A stretch of DNA of 64,000 nt from contig NZ_AULW01000015.1 of NCBI RefSeq assembly GCF_000422485.1, positions 233,126 to 297,125 of the forward strand, in the 5' to 3' direction. The notes below the pieces were generated by a model, which was not told where the DNA came from, did not search any database, and saw only the letters and a program-made list of their open reading frames with translations. Shown here one piece after another: positions 1-9,033 of this stretch; the first letter of the stretch is position 1, and each line of letters opens with the position of its first letter. A program made the translations under genes and the position numbers. Source of the stretch: Paenibacillus pasadenensis DSM 19293. Its GTDB lineage: Bacteria > Bacillota > Bacilli > Paenibacillales > Paenibacillaceae.

Positions 1-794
1 AGCGCGCGCGGTCCGCCTGTCGACGTGCCCACGGCGATCAGATGCTCGAAATTGCGGCTGCCTGCCGCCGCTCCGGCCGTGGCGGCGGGACGGAGCGGCT
101 TGGAAGCGGCGGGGCGTCCAGCCTTCGGCTCGGCCCCCGCTTCCGGCCGCGGCCGAGCCGAAGGTAATCCGGCCGGCTTTTCAGGCTTGGCGGTCGGCAG
201 CTTCGGCGCCGCCGAAGGCGATCCAGCCGTTCGGCCTGCCGGCTTGGCCGCAGCGGCCGGCAGCTCCGTTCCGCCTTTGCCGGCACCGGCCGCCGGAACC
301 GAAGAGCGGCGATCCGGCTGGCGAGGCTTCGCCGTCTTCGCCCGCTCTGCGGCCAGCGCCGCCTCTTCGTGCTGACGCCTGATCCGCTCGCGGATGAGGA
401 CGGCCGTGTGGAGCTTTTCCCTCAGCAGCCGGCCGATCGTTGAGATCTCGCCCGGCGGAGAGCTTGCCGCCGGCTTGCGGATGAAGTCAAACGCGCCTTG
501 CTGCAGCGCGGCGATCGTCAGCGAGGTGTGCTCCTCGCTGATTCCGGAGAACATGATGACCGGCAGCGGATTCGAGGCCATGATCGCCTCCAGCGCGTCG
601 ATTCCGTTCATCTCCGGCATTTCCAAGTCCAGCGTCATGGCATCCGGGTCGAGGCGGGAAGCCGCCTCGATCGCTTCGACGCCGTTGCGGGCCATGCCCG
701 CCACCTCGAACGCCGGATCCTCCTCGATCAGATCCTTGATGACGGCTCTCATGAAGGCCGAATCGTCTACGACGAGCACTCGATATGGGGACAT
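1..794 (-). CDS. cheB: Chemotaxis methylesterase/response regulator CheB, 3' end cut by window edge
   Basis: CheB removes methyl groups from (and deamidates) chemoreceptor glutamates once its receiver is phosphorylated by CheA. Residues 1-115 form the receiver, with the acidic pair D10/D11, phospho-acceptor Asp56 in the TLDLEMPEMNG motif and the conserved Lys in FIRKP. A long Pro/Ala/Lys-rich linker (about 140-245) leads to the start of the esterase domain, whose GTSTGG nucleophile motif lies at the very edge; the rest is outside the window. The linker looks longer than in B. subtilis. ATG at 794 follows AAGGAGA. It is the last gene seen in the fla/che operon, 25 bases after flhG. Confidence 0.96.
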   Translation of the reverse strand, partial: MSPYRVLVVDDSAFMRAVIKDLIEEDPAFEVAGMARNGVEAIEAASRLDPDAMTLDLEMPEMNGIDALEAIMASNPLPVIMFSGISEEHTSLTIAALQQGAFDFIRKPAASSPPGEISTIGRLLREKLHTAVLIRERIRRQHEEAALAAERAKTAKPRQPDRRSSVPAAGAGKGGTELPAAAAKPAGRTAGSPSAAPKLPTAKPEKPAGLPSARPRPEAGAEPKAGRPAASKPLRPAATAGAAAGSRNFEHLIAVGTSTGGPRA

Positions 795-819
795 CCGCCG
801 ATCTCTCCTTGTCATGAAG

Positions 820-1701
820 TCAAAGGTTGCGTTTGCGATTGAACCATTGATGAAAGAAGCCTTTGACTGTGCGGGAGGCATCTCCGCGAGGAAGATCCAG
901 GTAGCCTCTGGCCGCCGCCAGCACGTCGCGCGACGCCTTGCAGTCCGGGTACGCGAGCGTGAACGGCGTCTGCCGCCGGACCGCCTTGCCGACATGCGGA
1001 TCATCCGCGACGCTGCCTAAGAATGGAAGGCGGATGTCCAGGAAGCGCTGCGCCGCGAGATCCATCTTTTCGGCGGTCTGGCGTCCTTCCCGTTCGTCCG
1101 CCGCCCGGTTCACGAGCAGCCGGAAGCTTGCGTCCGGCCGGCTGTGCGACACCATCTTGACGAGCGCATAGGCGTCGGTGATCGAGGTCGGCTCCGGCGT
1201 CGTGACGACGATGCTCTCGTGGGAGGCGCCGATGAAGCGCTCCGCTTCCTTGCTGAGTCCCGCCCCGGTATCGAACAGGATGAAGTCGTACTCTCCCTGC
1301 AGCCGCTCGATCTCCCGATCCGCCTGCTGCAGCTGCTCCTCGCTGAGATGGAGCAGCTCGCGGAATCCGGAGCCGCCGGCGATGAAGTGGATCCCTCCCG
1401 GACCGAGCTGGATGATGTCCCGAATCGGCCGCTCGCCCCGGAAGAGATGATAGAGCGAATACGGAGCCGACACCCCCATCAGCACGTCGAGATTGGCCAT
1501 GCCGATGTCGGCGTCGAACACGAGCACCTTTTGGCCGAGCTTCTGCAGCGACAGCGCGAAGTTCAGGCTGAAGTTCGACTTGCCGACGCCTCCCTTCCCG
1601 CTTGCTACCGTCAAGATGCGCGTCGACCTCGGCGGCTCTGCCGCCGAGGAGGCGTGCTGCCGTCGGATCAGATCGCGAAGCGCCTGCGCCTGATCAGACA
1701 T
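820..1701 (-). CDS. flhG: MinD-like ATPase FlhG (YlxH), flagellar number control
   Basis: FlhG is a membrane-associated P-loop ATPase of the MinD/ParA class. It stimulates the GTPase FlhF and so governs where and how many flagella are built. The deviant Walker A GKGGVGKS is at residues 35-42, followed by the VFDADIGMANLDVL motif and a DTGAGL motif. The N-terminal 25 residues include the short helix (LRDLIRRQH) that activates FlhF in the family. Length is 293 aa, normal. The start ATG overlaps the end of flhF by 8 bases, suggesting translational coupling. In B. subtilis FlhG also assists C-ring assembly through FliM/FliY, both encoded upstream here. Confidence 0.96.
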   Translation of the reverse strand: MSDQAQALRDLIRRQHASSAAEPPRSTRILTVASGKGGVGKSNFSLNFALSLQKLGQKVLVFDADIGMANLDVLMGVSAPYSLYHLFRGERPIRDIIQLGPGGIHFIAGGSGFRELLHLSEEQLQQADREIERLQGEYDFILFDTGAGLSKEAERFIGASHESIVVTTPEPTSITDAYALVKMVSHSRPDASFRLLVNRAADEREGRQTAEKMDLAAQRFLDIRLPFLGSVADDPHVGKAVRRQTPFTLAYPDCKASRDVLAAARGYLDLPRGDASRTVKGFFHQWFNRKRNL

Positions 1702-2998
1702 CCGCCCCGTCTCCGATCAGCAAGGCGGCGTAGCGGCGGCTGCTGAAGCGCTCGAGATCGTCCGGCACCGTCTGGCCCGAGGCGATGTAGAGCGGCTGGA
1801 GCCGATGCGACAGCGACAGGTTCAGCAAAGCTCCGTACACTCGCGTCTCGTCAAGCTTCGTGAAGATCGCTTTCGTTACGCCGTGCTCGATGAACGGAAG
1901 CGCCACCGATTCCATATCCGCTGTCCTTGCCGTAAGGCTGAGCACGAGGCAAGTCTCGCTCGCCGATCCCGTCCGCAGCATGCTGCTCACCTCGTTGATC
2001 TGCAGCTCGCTGCGGTAATTGCGTCCCGCCGTGTCCATCAGCACGATATCCTTGTCCGCCAGCTGCTGGAACGCCCGCGCCGCCTCGGCCGGCGAAAAGA
2101 CGACCTCGAGCGGAACGCCGAGGATGTCGGCGTACGTGCGCAGCTGGTCGACCGCCGCGATCCGGTACGTGTCGGCCGTGATCAGGCCGACCGACCGCTG
2201 GCGCTGCAGCGTCTCGCATGCGGCCAGCTTGGCGATCGTCGTCGTTTTGCCGACGCCGGTCGGTCCGACGAAATGGATCGTCCTCGCCTGGTCGAGGATG
2301 TCTCCCCCGACTTCGAACGGCGACAGCCATCGCTCGATTACAGCTCGAGCCGCTTCCCGCAGCGCCTCGGGCTGCAGGGACAACGACTCGAAGTCCGGCT
2401 CCGTCCGCAGCTCCTCGAGAAGCCTGTCGCGCCATTCGGCAGCGACCTCCTGCCGCTCCAGCCGCTCCATGAGCTGGCGCAGCGGCTCGCTGCGGCCGTC
2501 CGCTTCCTGCTGGAGGCCGAGCTGGCGGATCCACGTCTTGAGGCCGCGAACCTCCTGCAGCAGCTCGTCCTGCAATGCGTCCGCCGACGGACGACCGTCC
2601 GTCGGCATCCGATCCCGCCGAGGCGGAGGCGATGGCGCCTCCGGCAGAGGTTCCGGCGGCGGCTCCGGACGACGCCAGCTCTCCGCAGGAGGCTCCGCCG
2701 GACGTCCAAGCGTTGTCGCGGGCTCTGCCTGGGCTTCTTCCGCCATCCCCAGCCCGCTCGGCGAAGCCGCAAGGGCTGCAGCCGGCCTCGCCGCCGGCTG
2801 GCGCGCCGGAGCAGGCTTCGGAACGGGCTTCGTCTCCGCTGCCGCGATGACTTCCATGCGGCGCTTGCCGAACAGGCCGAGCACGCCTCCGGTCTTGATT
2901 TCCTTGGTGCTGAGAATGACCGCATCGCTGCCGAGATCGCCGCGGATGAGCGGCAGCGCCTCCGGCACGGATGCGACGACATATCGCTTTACCTTCAC
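1694..2998 (-). CDS. flhF: Signal-recognition-type GTPase FlhF, flagellar placement
   Basis: FlhF is the third SRP-type GTPase (with Ffh and FtsY, both also in this window) and positions nascent flagella at the membrane. Residues 1-60 form the basic N-terminal B region; a Pro/Arg/Glu-rich low-complexity stretch (about 75-150) follows. The NG GTPase domain carries [31 protein letters not shown] and DTAGRN. Length is 434 aa, a little longer than B. subtilis FlhF because of the linker. The start is GTG, overlapping the flhA stop as GTGA, so re-initiation is likely. The gene just downstream is its regulator flhG. Confidence 0.96.
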   Translation of the reverse strand: MKVKRYVVASVPEALPLIRGDLGSDAVILSTKEIKTGGVLGLFGKRRMEVIAAAETKPVPKPAPARQPAARPAAALAASPSGLGMAEEAQAEPATTLGRPAEPPAESWRRPEPPPEPLPEAPSPPPRRDRMPTDGRPSADALQDELLQEVRGLKTWIRQLGLQQEADGRSEPLRQLMERLERQEVAAEWRDRLLEELRTEPDFESLSLQPEALREAARAVIERWLSPFEVGGDILDQARTIHFVGPTGVGKTTTIAKLAACETLQRQRSVGLITADTYRIAAVDQLRTYADILGVPLEVVFSPAEAARAFQQLADKDIVLMDTAGRNYRSELQINEVSSMLRTGSASETCLVLSLTARTADMESVALPFIEHGVTKAIFTKLDETRVYGALLNLSLSHRLQPLYIASGQTVPDDLERFSSRRYAALLIGDGADV

Positions 2999-5028
2999 AA
3001 GCTCACCGTCCCTACGCTCTGGACTTCAACCGACGGCTCAAGCTCGCTGTAGGACAGCACCGGCACGTCGCCCATCACCCGCTCGATCAATTGCCGCAAA
3101 TACATGCGGATCGTAGGCGACGCCAGCACGACCGGCTGATGGCCGGACTGGATCTGGCGGGAAACCTGCTCGCTGATGCGGCTGCAGATCTGCTGGGAAG
3201 CGACCGGATCCATCGCCAGATAGCTGCCCTGCTCCGTCTGCTGCACCGATTCGGCGATGCGCTTCTCGAGCGCCGGGCTGACCGTGATGACCTTCATCGA
3301 ACCGCCGCCCGCGCTGAACTGCTGCGTGATCTGGCGCGAAAGCGCCTGTCTCGCGTATTCGGTCAGGATGTCGGGGTCCTTGGTGTACAGGCCGTGATCG
3401 GCCAGCGTCTCGAAGATCGTCACCAGATCGCGGATCGAGATCTTTTCCTTCAGCAGCTTGGCCAGCACCTTCTGGACGTCTCCGACCGTCATGATCGACG
3501 GGATGAGCTCGTCGACGAGCGCCGGATACGCCTCGCGCACATTGTCGACGAGCGCCTTGGCCTCCTGCCTGCCGAGCAGCTCATGCGCATGCCGCTTGAT
3601 GATCTCGGTCAGATGCGTGGCGACGACCGACGGCGGATCGACAACCGTATAGCCGGACATCTCCGCCCGCTCCTTCGTCGCTTCGTCGATCCACAGCGCT
3701 GGAAGTCCGAACGCCGGCTCCGTCGTCTCGATGCCGATGATCGACTCGTCCTCGAAGCCCGGGCTCATCGCCAGATAGTGGTTCAGCAGCAGATCGCCGC
3801 GAGCGACCTGATTGCCCTTGAGCTTGATGACGTATTCGTTCGGGCGCAGCTGGATGTTGTCGCGGATCCGGATGACCGGCACGACGAGCCCGAGCTCAAG
3901 CGCGCATTGCCTGCGGATCATGATGATCCGGTCCAGCAGGTCGCCGCCTTGCTGCGTGTCGGCGAGCGGGATGAGCCCGTAGCCGAACTCGAATTCGATC
4001 GGATCGACCTGCAGCAGGCTGACGACGCTTTCCGGACTCCGCACCTCCTCGATCTGCTGTTCCTCGACGAGCTGCTCCTGCTCCTGCAGCTGCTTGCTCT
4101 GCGCCCCCTGCATCTTCCAGCCGAGGAAGGCGATCAGGATGGCGATCGGGAACGTGCGGACGACGCCGATCGGCGTAAACAGTCCGAGCAGCGCGATCGT
4201 GCCGGCGACGACGTACAGCAGATGCGGATAGCGCATCATCTGCAAGCTGAGATCGTGGGCCAGGTTGCCCTCGGATGCCGCTCTCGTCACGATCAGGCCT
4301 GCGGCCGTGGAGATGAGCAGCGCCGGGATCTGGCTGACGAGACCGTCGCCGATCGTCAGGATCGAATAGGTCTGCAGCGCTTCGCCGAAGCCCATGCCCT
4401 TGACGGTCATGCCGATGATGAAGCCGCCGAGCAGATTGATGATGAGGATGATGATCGAGGCAATCGCATCGCCCTTGACGAACTTGCTCGCGCCGTCCAT
4501 CGATCCGTAGAAGTCCGCTTCCCGCTCGATCTTGGAGCGCCGCGCGCGCGCTTGCTGCTCGTTGATCAGACCGGCGTTCAGATCGGCGTCGATGCTCATC
4601 TGCTTGCCGGGCATCGCGTCGAGAGTGAACCTTGCGGCGACCTCGGCGACGCGTTCGGAGCCTTTCGTGATGACGATGAACTGGACGACGACGAGGATGA
4701 GGAAGACGACGAAGCCGATGGCGACCTGACCGCCGGCGACCCAGTTCCCGAAGGTCATGACCACTTCGCCCGCATGGGCATGCACGAGAATGTTGCGCGT
4801 GGTCGATACGTTCAGGGCAAGCCTGAACAGCGTCGTAATCAGCAGCAGCGCCGGAAAGATCGAGAAGTCCAGCGCCTCTTTCGTGTTCATCGCTATTAAG
4901 AGAATGATGAGCGCGACCGATATGTTGATTACGAGCAGGACGTCCATCAGGAAAGTAGGCACAGGGATGACCATCATCATGACGATGCCGATAACCCCCA
5001 CCAAAACTGCCAGGTCCCTCAGTTTCAT
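2995..5028 (-). CDS. flhA: Flagellar type III export gate protein FlhA
   Basis: FlhA is the nonameric core of the export gate; its cytoplasmic domain docks chaperone-substrate complexes. The first ~330 residues hold about eight membrane segments (for example DVLLVINISVALIILLIAM near the start) with the conserved cytoplasmic FHIPEP-region loop. The C-terminal half is the soluble docking domain (GLIPLADTQQGGDLLDRI onward). I place the start at ATG 5028 (MKLRDLAVLVG) because CCGGAGG lies 8 bases upstream; a TTG 24 bases further upstream has no ribosome site. This gives 677 aa, normal for the family. It lies 25 bases after flhB. Confidence 0.96.
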   Translation of the reverse strand: MKLRDLAVLVGVIGIVMMMVIPVPTFLMDVLLVINISVALIILLIAMNTKEALDFSIFPALLLITTLFRLALNVSTTRNILVHAHAGEVVMTFGNWVAGGQVAIGFVVFLILVVVQFIVITKGSERVAEVAARFTLDAMPGKQMSIDADLNAGLINEQQARARRSKIEREADFYGSMDGASKFVKGDAIASIIILIINLLGGFIIGMTVKGMGFGEALQTYSILTIGDGLVSQIPALLISTAAGLIVTRAASEGNLAHDLSLQMMRYPHLLYVVAGTIALLGLFTPIGVVRTFPIAILIAFLGWKMQGAQSKQLQEQEQLVEEQQIEEVRSPESVVSLLQVDPIEFEFGYGLIPLADTQQGGDLLDRIIMIRRQCALELGLVVPVIRIRDNIQLRPNEYVIKLKGNQVARGDLLLNHYLAMSPGFEDESIIGIETTEPAFGLPALWIDEATKERAEMSGYTVVDPPSVVATHLTEIIKRHAHELLGRQEAKALVDNVREAYPALVDELIPSIMTVGDVQKVLAKLLKEKISIRDLVTIFETLADHGLYTKDPDILTEYARQALSRQITQQFSAGGGSMKVITVSPALEKRIAESVQQTEQGSYLAMDPVASQQICSRISEQVSRQIQSGHQPVVLASPTIRMYLRQLIERVMGDVPVLSYSELEPSVEVQSVGTVSL

Positions 5029-5053
5029 GACGAATGCCTCCGGTTCACTCAAG

Positions 5054-6154
5054 TTAAGATGATTTGCTGCGGCCCTTCAGCTTGTATACATAGGCCAGAA
5101 CTTCGGCGACCGCTTGGAACAGGTCCGCGGGGATCGTATCCCCGATCTCGGCCCGGTCGTACAGCGCTCTCGCCAGCGGCCGGTTCTCCATGGTCATGAC
5201 CCCGTTCTCCTTGGCGATTTCCTTGATCCTCAGAGCGACGTAATCCATTCCCTTCGCGAGAATGACCGGAGCCTCCATCTTCCCGCCCTCGTACTTGATC
5301 GCGATCGCGAAGTGCGTCGGGTTGGTGATGACGACATCGGCTTTCGGCACTTCCTGCATCATCCGCTGCAGCGCCATCCGGCGCTGGCGTTCCTTGATCT
5401 TGCCTTTGATGAGCGGATTGCCTTCCGTCTTGACATATTCGTCCTTGATGTCCTGCTTGGACATCCGCAAGCTCTTCTCATGCTCGTAGCGCTGATAAAA
5501 ATAATCGAGCACGCCGATGACGATGAGCAGCGCGCCGAACTGCAGGCCCAGCTTGAGCACGAGCCCCGCGGTGAAACGGAAGATCTGCTCCACCGGCACA
5601 TGCGCGAGCAGCAGGATCCGGTCCCATTCTCCCCAGATCGCCGAGAAGACGAGGAAGCCGACGACCGTAAGCTTGAGGATGCTCTTGAGAAACTCGACCA
5701 GCGATCGGGCTGAGAAGATGTTCTTGAGCCCTTTGATCGGATCGAGCTTCTTGAAGTCCGGCTTGAGCGGCTCGCCCGTGAACAGGAATCCGATCTGCGC
5801 GTAGTTGACGATCAGGCCGGCGATGAACACGAGCAGCAGGATCGGCGCGATCAGGATAAGGATCTGGACCATGACGTCATAGAACAGCGACATCGTGTTG
5901 CCGTCGGACAGCGTCATCTGCAGCCAGTCGTTGAACAGGCTGCCGAACAGCCGGTAGATCCTTTCTTTATAGAAGCCGCCCAGCATATAGAAGCTTCCGA
6001 AAACGAACAGGATGATGAAGGCTCCGCCAAGCTCCTGCGTCTTGGCTACCTGCCCTTTGTTCCGAGCCTCCTGCTTTTTCTTCGGCGTGGCGTCTTCCGT
6101 CTTCTCCCCGTTGAACAGCTGGAGATCGACCCGGAAGCGCAGCCTGCGGTCCAT
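5054..6154 (-). CDS. flhB: Flagellar export switch protein FlhB
   Basis: FlhB sets export specificity, switching from rod/hook to filament substrates after FliK signals that the hook is complete. It has an N-terminal basic segment with the LQLFNGEKTEDATPKKK motif, four membrane segments between about residues 30 and 215, and a cytoplasmic domain with the autocleavage site NPTH at about residues 278-281. The intact Asn-Pro-Thr-His predicts normal self-cleavage. Start ATG 6154 is preceded by GGAAGGAGG; reading continues open further upstream in this frame but overlaps fliR and is not coding. Compare with the truncated paralogue YlqH at about 35 kb. Confidence 0.97.
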   Translation of the reverse strand: MDRRLRFRVDLQLFNGEKTEDATPKKKQEARNKGQVAKTQELGGAFIILFVFGSFYMLGGFYKERIYRLFGSLFNDWLQMTLSDGNTMSLFYDVMVQILILIAPILLLVFIAGLIVNYAQIGFLFTGEPLKPDFKKLDPIKGLKNIFSARSLVEFLKSILKLTVVGFLVFSAIWGEWDRILLLAHVPVEQIFRFTAGLVLKLGLQFGALLIVIGVLDYFYQRYEHEKSLRMSKQDIKDEYVKTEGNPLIKGKIKERQRRMALQRMMQEVPKADVVITNPTHFAIAIKYEGGKMEAPVILAKGMDYVALRIKEIAKENGVMTMENRPLARALYDRAEIGDTIPADLFQAVAEVLAYVYKLKGRSKSS

Positions 6155-6174
6155 AAGCTCCCTCCTTCCGGCGA

Positions 6175-6963
6175 TCATGGCGTTCCGCCCTGGATGTCTC
6201 CGAACAGCTCGCCGAGAAAATCGAAGACGATGGAGAAGATGTGGCCGAACAGCACGCCGAGCGAAGGCATGAGCAGCACGAGCAGCAGCACGCCGAGCAG
6301 GATCTTGAGCGGCGCTCCGATGACGAACACATTGTACTGAGGAGCCGTCTTCGCCAGAAATCCGAGCCCGACGTCGGTCAGGAACATCGCGACGATGATC
6401 GGAGCGGCGATCTGCAGCGCCAGCAGGAACGATTGGGAGAATCCTTTGATCAGAAACTCGCTGATCGTCCCGTCCGCGATGAACGCGTACAGATGCAGGT
6501 CGAGCGGCATCCAGCGATAGCTGTTCATCAGCGCCTGCAGCAAATGCAGATGGCCGTTCATCGTCAGGAACAGCAGCAGCAGCACCATGTACTTGAAGTT
6601 GCCGGTAATCGGAGCCGAGATGCCCGTCAGCGGATCGACGACGTTCGCCATCGCGAATCCGACCTGCAGGTCGATGAACGCTCCCGCTGTCTGGACGAGC
6701 GTGAAGAATAGGTAGACGATGAAGCCGAGCAGAAGTCCGACGAGAATTTCCTGCAGGACGGTCAGCACGTAGACGGCATTCGGCACCGCTTGCTGTCCCG
6801 TGCCGTACGTCAGGTAGACCAGGTAGGAGACAAAGCCGCCGAGCCCGATCTTGATTCTCGCCGGCACGGTGCGGGAGGCGAAGACGGGTGCGACGACAAA
6901 AAAAGAAGTGATTCGACAAAAAATCAACAGAAAGACGGGAAACCCCTGGATGAATGCGTCCAT
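6175..6963 (-). CDS. fliR: Flagellar export gate protein FliR
   Basis: FliR forms, with FliP and FliQ, the helical export channel in the basal body membrane. The 262-residue product is almost entirely hydrophobic. It starts with a membrane segment (FPVFLLIFCRITSFFVVAPVF), as FliR does, and keeps the family features around GLGGFVSYLVYL and the C-terminal LGVLFGHIFSIVFDFLGELF. ATG 6963 is 7 bases after the fliQ stop. The gene order fliP-fliQ-fliR-flhB-flhA is the universal export-gate block. Confidence 0.96.
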   Translation of the reverse strand: MDAFIQGFPVFLLIFCRITSFFVVAPVFASRTVPARIKIGLGGFVSYLVYLTYGTGQQAVPNAVYVLTVLQEILVGLLLGFIVYLFFTLVQTAGAFIDLQVGFAMANVVDPLTGISAPITGNFKYMVLLLLFLTMNGHLHLLQALMNSYRWMPLDLHLYAFIADGTISEFLIKGFSQSFLLALQIAAPIIVAMFLTDVGLGFLAKTAPQYNVFVIGAPLKILLGVLLLVLLMPSLGVLFGHIFSIVFDFLGELFGDIQGGTP

Positions 6964-6970
6964 CTCTCGC

Positions 6971-7240
6971 CTACCCGATGTAATGGTGCAAGTTGTTCAG
7001 CAGATTGTACGTGAAGTCGACCAGCGTGCTGAGAATCCAAGGTCCGAACAGCAGCAGCGCTGCGAACACCGCCACGATCTTCGGCACGAAGGCCAGCGTC
7101 TGCTCCTGGATCTGCGTCGTCGCCTGGAAGATGCTGATGACGAGGCCGACGACGAGGCCGAGGATGAGCATCGGCGCGCTGGCTTTCAAGACGACGAGCA
7201 CGGCTTGTCCGGCCAAGCCGATGATAAAGTCCGAATTCAT
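6971..7240 (-). CDS. fliQ: Flagellar export gate protein FliQ
   Basis: FliQ is a small two-helix membrane protein; about four copies pack around FliP/FliR in the export gate. The 89 aa product shows two strongly hydrophobic segments (about residues 15-38 and 50-75) and the family motif ATTQIQEQTLAFVPKI between them. Length matches the family (about 89 aa). It lies 22 bases after fliP and 7 bases before fliR. Confidence 0.96.
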   Translation of the reverse strand: MNSDFIIGLAGQAVLVVLKASAPMLILGLVVGLVISIFQATTQIQEQTLAFVPKIVAVFAALLLFGPWILSTLVDFTYNLLNNLHHYIG

Positions 7241-7262
7241 GCCTGATCCCCTCCCGCTGGAC

Positions 7263-8015
7263 TCATGAAGTCCCGAAACTGAGCAGCAGCGACTTCACGA
7301 TCAGATACCAGCCGTCGACGAGCACGAACAAGAGGATCTTGAACGGAAGCGAGATCATGACGGGAGGCAGCATCATCATGCCCATCGCCATCAGCGTGCT
7401 GGAGACGACCATATCGATGATCAGAAACGGGATGAAGATCATGAAGCCCATCTGGAACGCCGTCTTCAGCTCGCTGATGGCGTAGGCCGGCACAAGCACC
7501 GTGATCGGGATGTCCTCGTACGTTTCCGGCTTCTCCGCTTGGGAGTAGTCCAGGAACAGCAGCAGATCCTTTTCTCTCGTATGCTGGAACATGAACTTCT
7601 TCATCGGGACCGACGCCTCTTGCAGCGCTTCGGTCTGCGTCAGCTCGCCTTTCAGGTAGGGCTGCAGCGCCGTTTCGTTCACCTGCGACAGCGTCGGCGA
7701 CATGATGAACAGCGTCAGGAACAACGCCAGTCCGATCAGCACCTGGTTGGGCGGCATCTGCTGCGTTCCGAGCGAGGTACGCACGAACCCGAGCACGATG
7801 ACGATGCGCGTGAAGCTCGTCATCAGAATCAGGAACGACGGGGCCAGCGTCAGGACCGTGATCATCAGCAGCAGCGAGATCGCGCTCGATCCTCCCGATT
7901 CCCCTCCGCCGATGCTGATATCGATGCCCGGCAAAGGCTCCGCATAAGCGGCCGCCGCCGCAGAGGCCGATAGGGCAAGCATGGCGGGCAGCGCCAGCAT
8001 CCATTTCCTTTTCAT
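7263..8015 (-). CDS. fliP: Flagellar export gate protein FliP
   Basis: FliP is the major ring subunit of the export channel. It begins with a cleavable signal peptide (MKRKWMLALPAMLALSASAAAAAYA), a known feature of FliP, then four membrane segments including SLLLMITVLTLAPSFLILMT and the motif TSFTRIVIVLGFVRTSLGTQ. Length 250 aa is normal. The ATG overlaps the fliO stop as ATGA, so translation of the two is probably coupled. FliO is the assembly factor for FliP, which fits the pairing. Confidence 0.97.
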   Translation of the reverse strand: MKRKWMLALPAMLALSASAAAAAYAEPLPGIDISIGGGESGGSSAISLLLMITVLTLAPSFLILMTSFTRIVIVLGFVRTSLGTQQMPPNQVLIGLALFLTLFIMSPTLSQVNETALQPYLKGELTQTEALQEASVPMKKFMFQHTREKDLLLFLDYSQAEKPETYEDIPITVLVPAYAISELKTAFQMGFMIFIPFLIIDMVVSSTLMAMGMMMLPPVMISLPFKILLFVLVDGWYLIVKSLLLSFGTS

Positions 8016-8644
8016 TCTTCTCTCAACCGTTCCCTGTCCGTGGTTTCCTGCAGCAGCCGCTCCATTTGCTCCTGCTTCTTGGACTGCTGCTCCAGCTTTT
8101 GTTGAAGCATCCGTTCAAACCGTTTTGCCTCGTCGGCCCGATCCGGCATTTGCCCGTCCTTCCGGACGGCCTTGCGCTCCTGCACGGCCTTCAGCCAATC
8201 CCCGATCGGACTTTTTCCCATTCCTTGCTCGACGAGCTTCCCTTTCAGCTCCGCCACCTGCTCCGGATCGGCAATGACATCCAGAACCGCTACGTCGTCC
8301 CCGACGCCGAGCACGTAGATCTTGCCCCCGGCCTCGACCAGCTGCATCGACTTGTTCGGGGCGAGCGTCAGACCGCCGAGCGACTGCAGCGTGCGAGCGC
8401 CGTTCCAGAGCTGATTGCGTCTGGACAGGAAACGGATGAGCAGCATGATCAGGCCGATGACGAGCGCCAGCGCGACGATCATCCAGATCAAACTGCCCGT
8501 CATGCTTCCGGCCGTGAACTGAGGCGCGCCGTCGAGCTCGGCGGCGGGAGAAGGGAATAGCAGGCTTCCCGGGTCGGGCGAAGCGCTTGCCGCCCCGGCT
8601 GCAGCAGGAGCGGTTTGCAGGAAAGCGATGATTCCGACGCTCAC
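8012..8644 (-). CDS. fliO: Flagellar export assembly factor FliO (FliZ of Bacillus)
   Basis: FliO helps FliP fold into its ring. The product (about 210 aa) has an N-terminal hydrophobic stretch like a signal peptide, a Pro/Ala-rich periplasmic part, a membrane segment (MTGSLIWMIVALALVIGLIM), then a cytoplasmic domain with GLTLAPNKSMQLVEAGGKIYVLGVGDDV, typical of the FliO/FliZ family. The tail after about residue 130 is a charged, Gln-rich coiled coil. I choose GTG 8644, two bases after the cheY stop; no good Shine-Dalgarno is visible, so coupling to cheY is inferred and the exact start is uncertain. Confidence 0.88.
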   Translation of the reverse strand: MSVGIIAFLQTAPAAAGAASASPDPGSLLFPSPAAELDGAPQFTAGSMTGSLIWMIVALALVIGLIMLLIRFLSRRNQLWNGARTLQSLGGLTLAPNKSMQLVEAGGKIYVLGVGDDVAVLDVIADPEQVAELKGKLVEQGMGKSPIGDWLKAVQERKAVRKDGQMPDRADEAKRFERMLQQKLEQQSKKQEQMERLLQETTDRERLREE

Positions 8645-8646
8645 GA

Positions 8647-9009
8647 TCAGCCCAGCGTTTTCTTGATCGCCTCGATGACCCGATCGGCTTGGAAAGGCTT
8701 CACGATGAAGTCTTTGGCGCCGGCCTGGATCGCATCGATGACCATCGCCTGCTGTCCCATCGCCGAGCACATGATGACCTTGACGTTGGCATCCATCTTT
8801 TTGATTTCCTTAAGCGCGGCAATGCCGTCCATCTCGGGCATCGTGATGTCCATCGTGATGAGATCCGGCTTGAGCTCCTTGTACTTTTCGATCGCCTGCG
8901 AGCCGTCCTGCGCCTCTCCTACGACCTCGTAGCCGTTTTTGGTCAGGATATCGCGAATCATCATTCGCATGAAGGCTGCATCATCCACGATAAGAATACG
9001 GTTTGCCAT
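8647..9009 (-). CDS. cheY: Chemotaxis response regulator CheY
   Basis: CheY carries the phosphoryl signal from CheA to the flagellar switch (FliM/FliY). It is a single receiver domain of 120 aa with Asp9/Asp10, phospho-acceptor Asp54 (ITMDITMPEMDG), Ser82 and Lys104, all in place. Two ATGs are possible; I prefer the one at 9009 (MANRILIVDD) because GGAGG lies 8 bases upstream, whereas it lies only 2 bases from the ATG at 9015. Its position between fliY and fliO is the Bacillus arrangement, next to FliY, the phosphatase that dephosphorylates it. Confidence 0.97.
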   Translation of the reverse strand: MANRILIVDDAAFMRMMIRDILTKNGYEVVGEAQDGSQAIEKYKELKPDLITMDITMPEMDGIAALKEIKKMDANVKVIMCSAMGQQAMVIDAIQAGAKDFIVKPFQADRVIEAIKKTLG

Positions 9010-9033
9010 TGTCATTTCCTCCCAGGATGTAAG

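Noticed and set aside
2971..4899. Long open frame on the plus strand opposite flhA (642 codons)
   Set aside because: The Arg/Asp/His-rich product mirrors the codons of FlhA; no start signal and no family resemblance.
6155..6919. Possible N-terminal extension of FlhB into fliR
   Set aside because: The frame is open but out of frame with the clearly coding fliR, and GGAAGGAGG marks the start at 6154.
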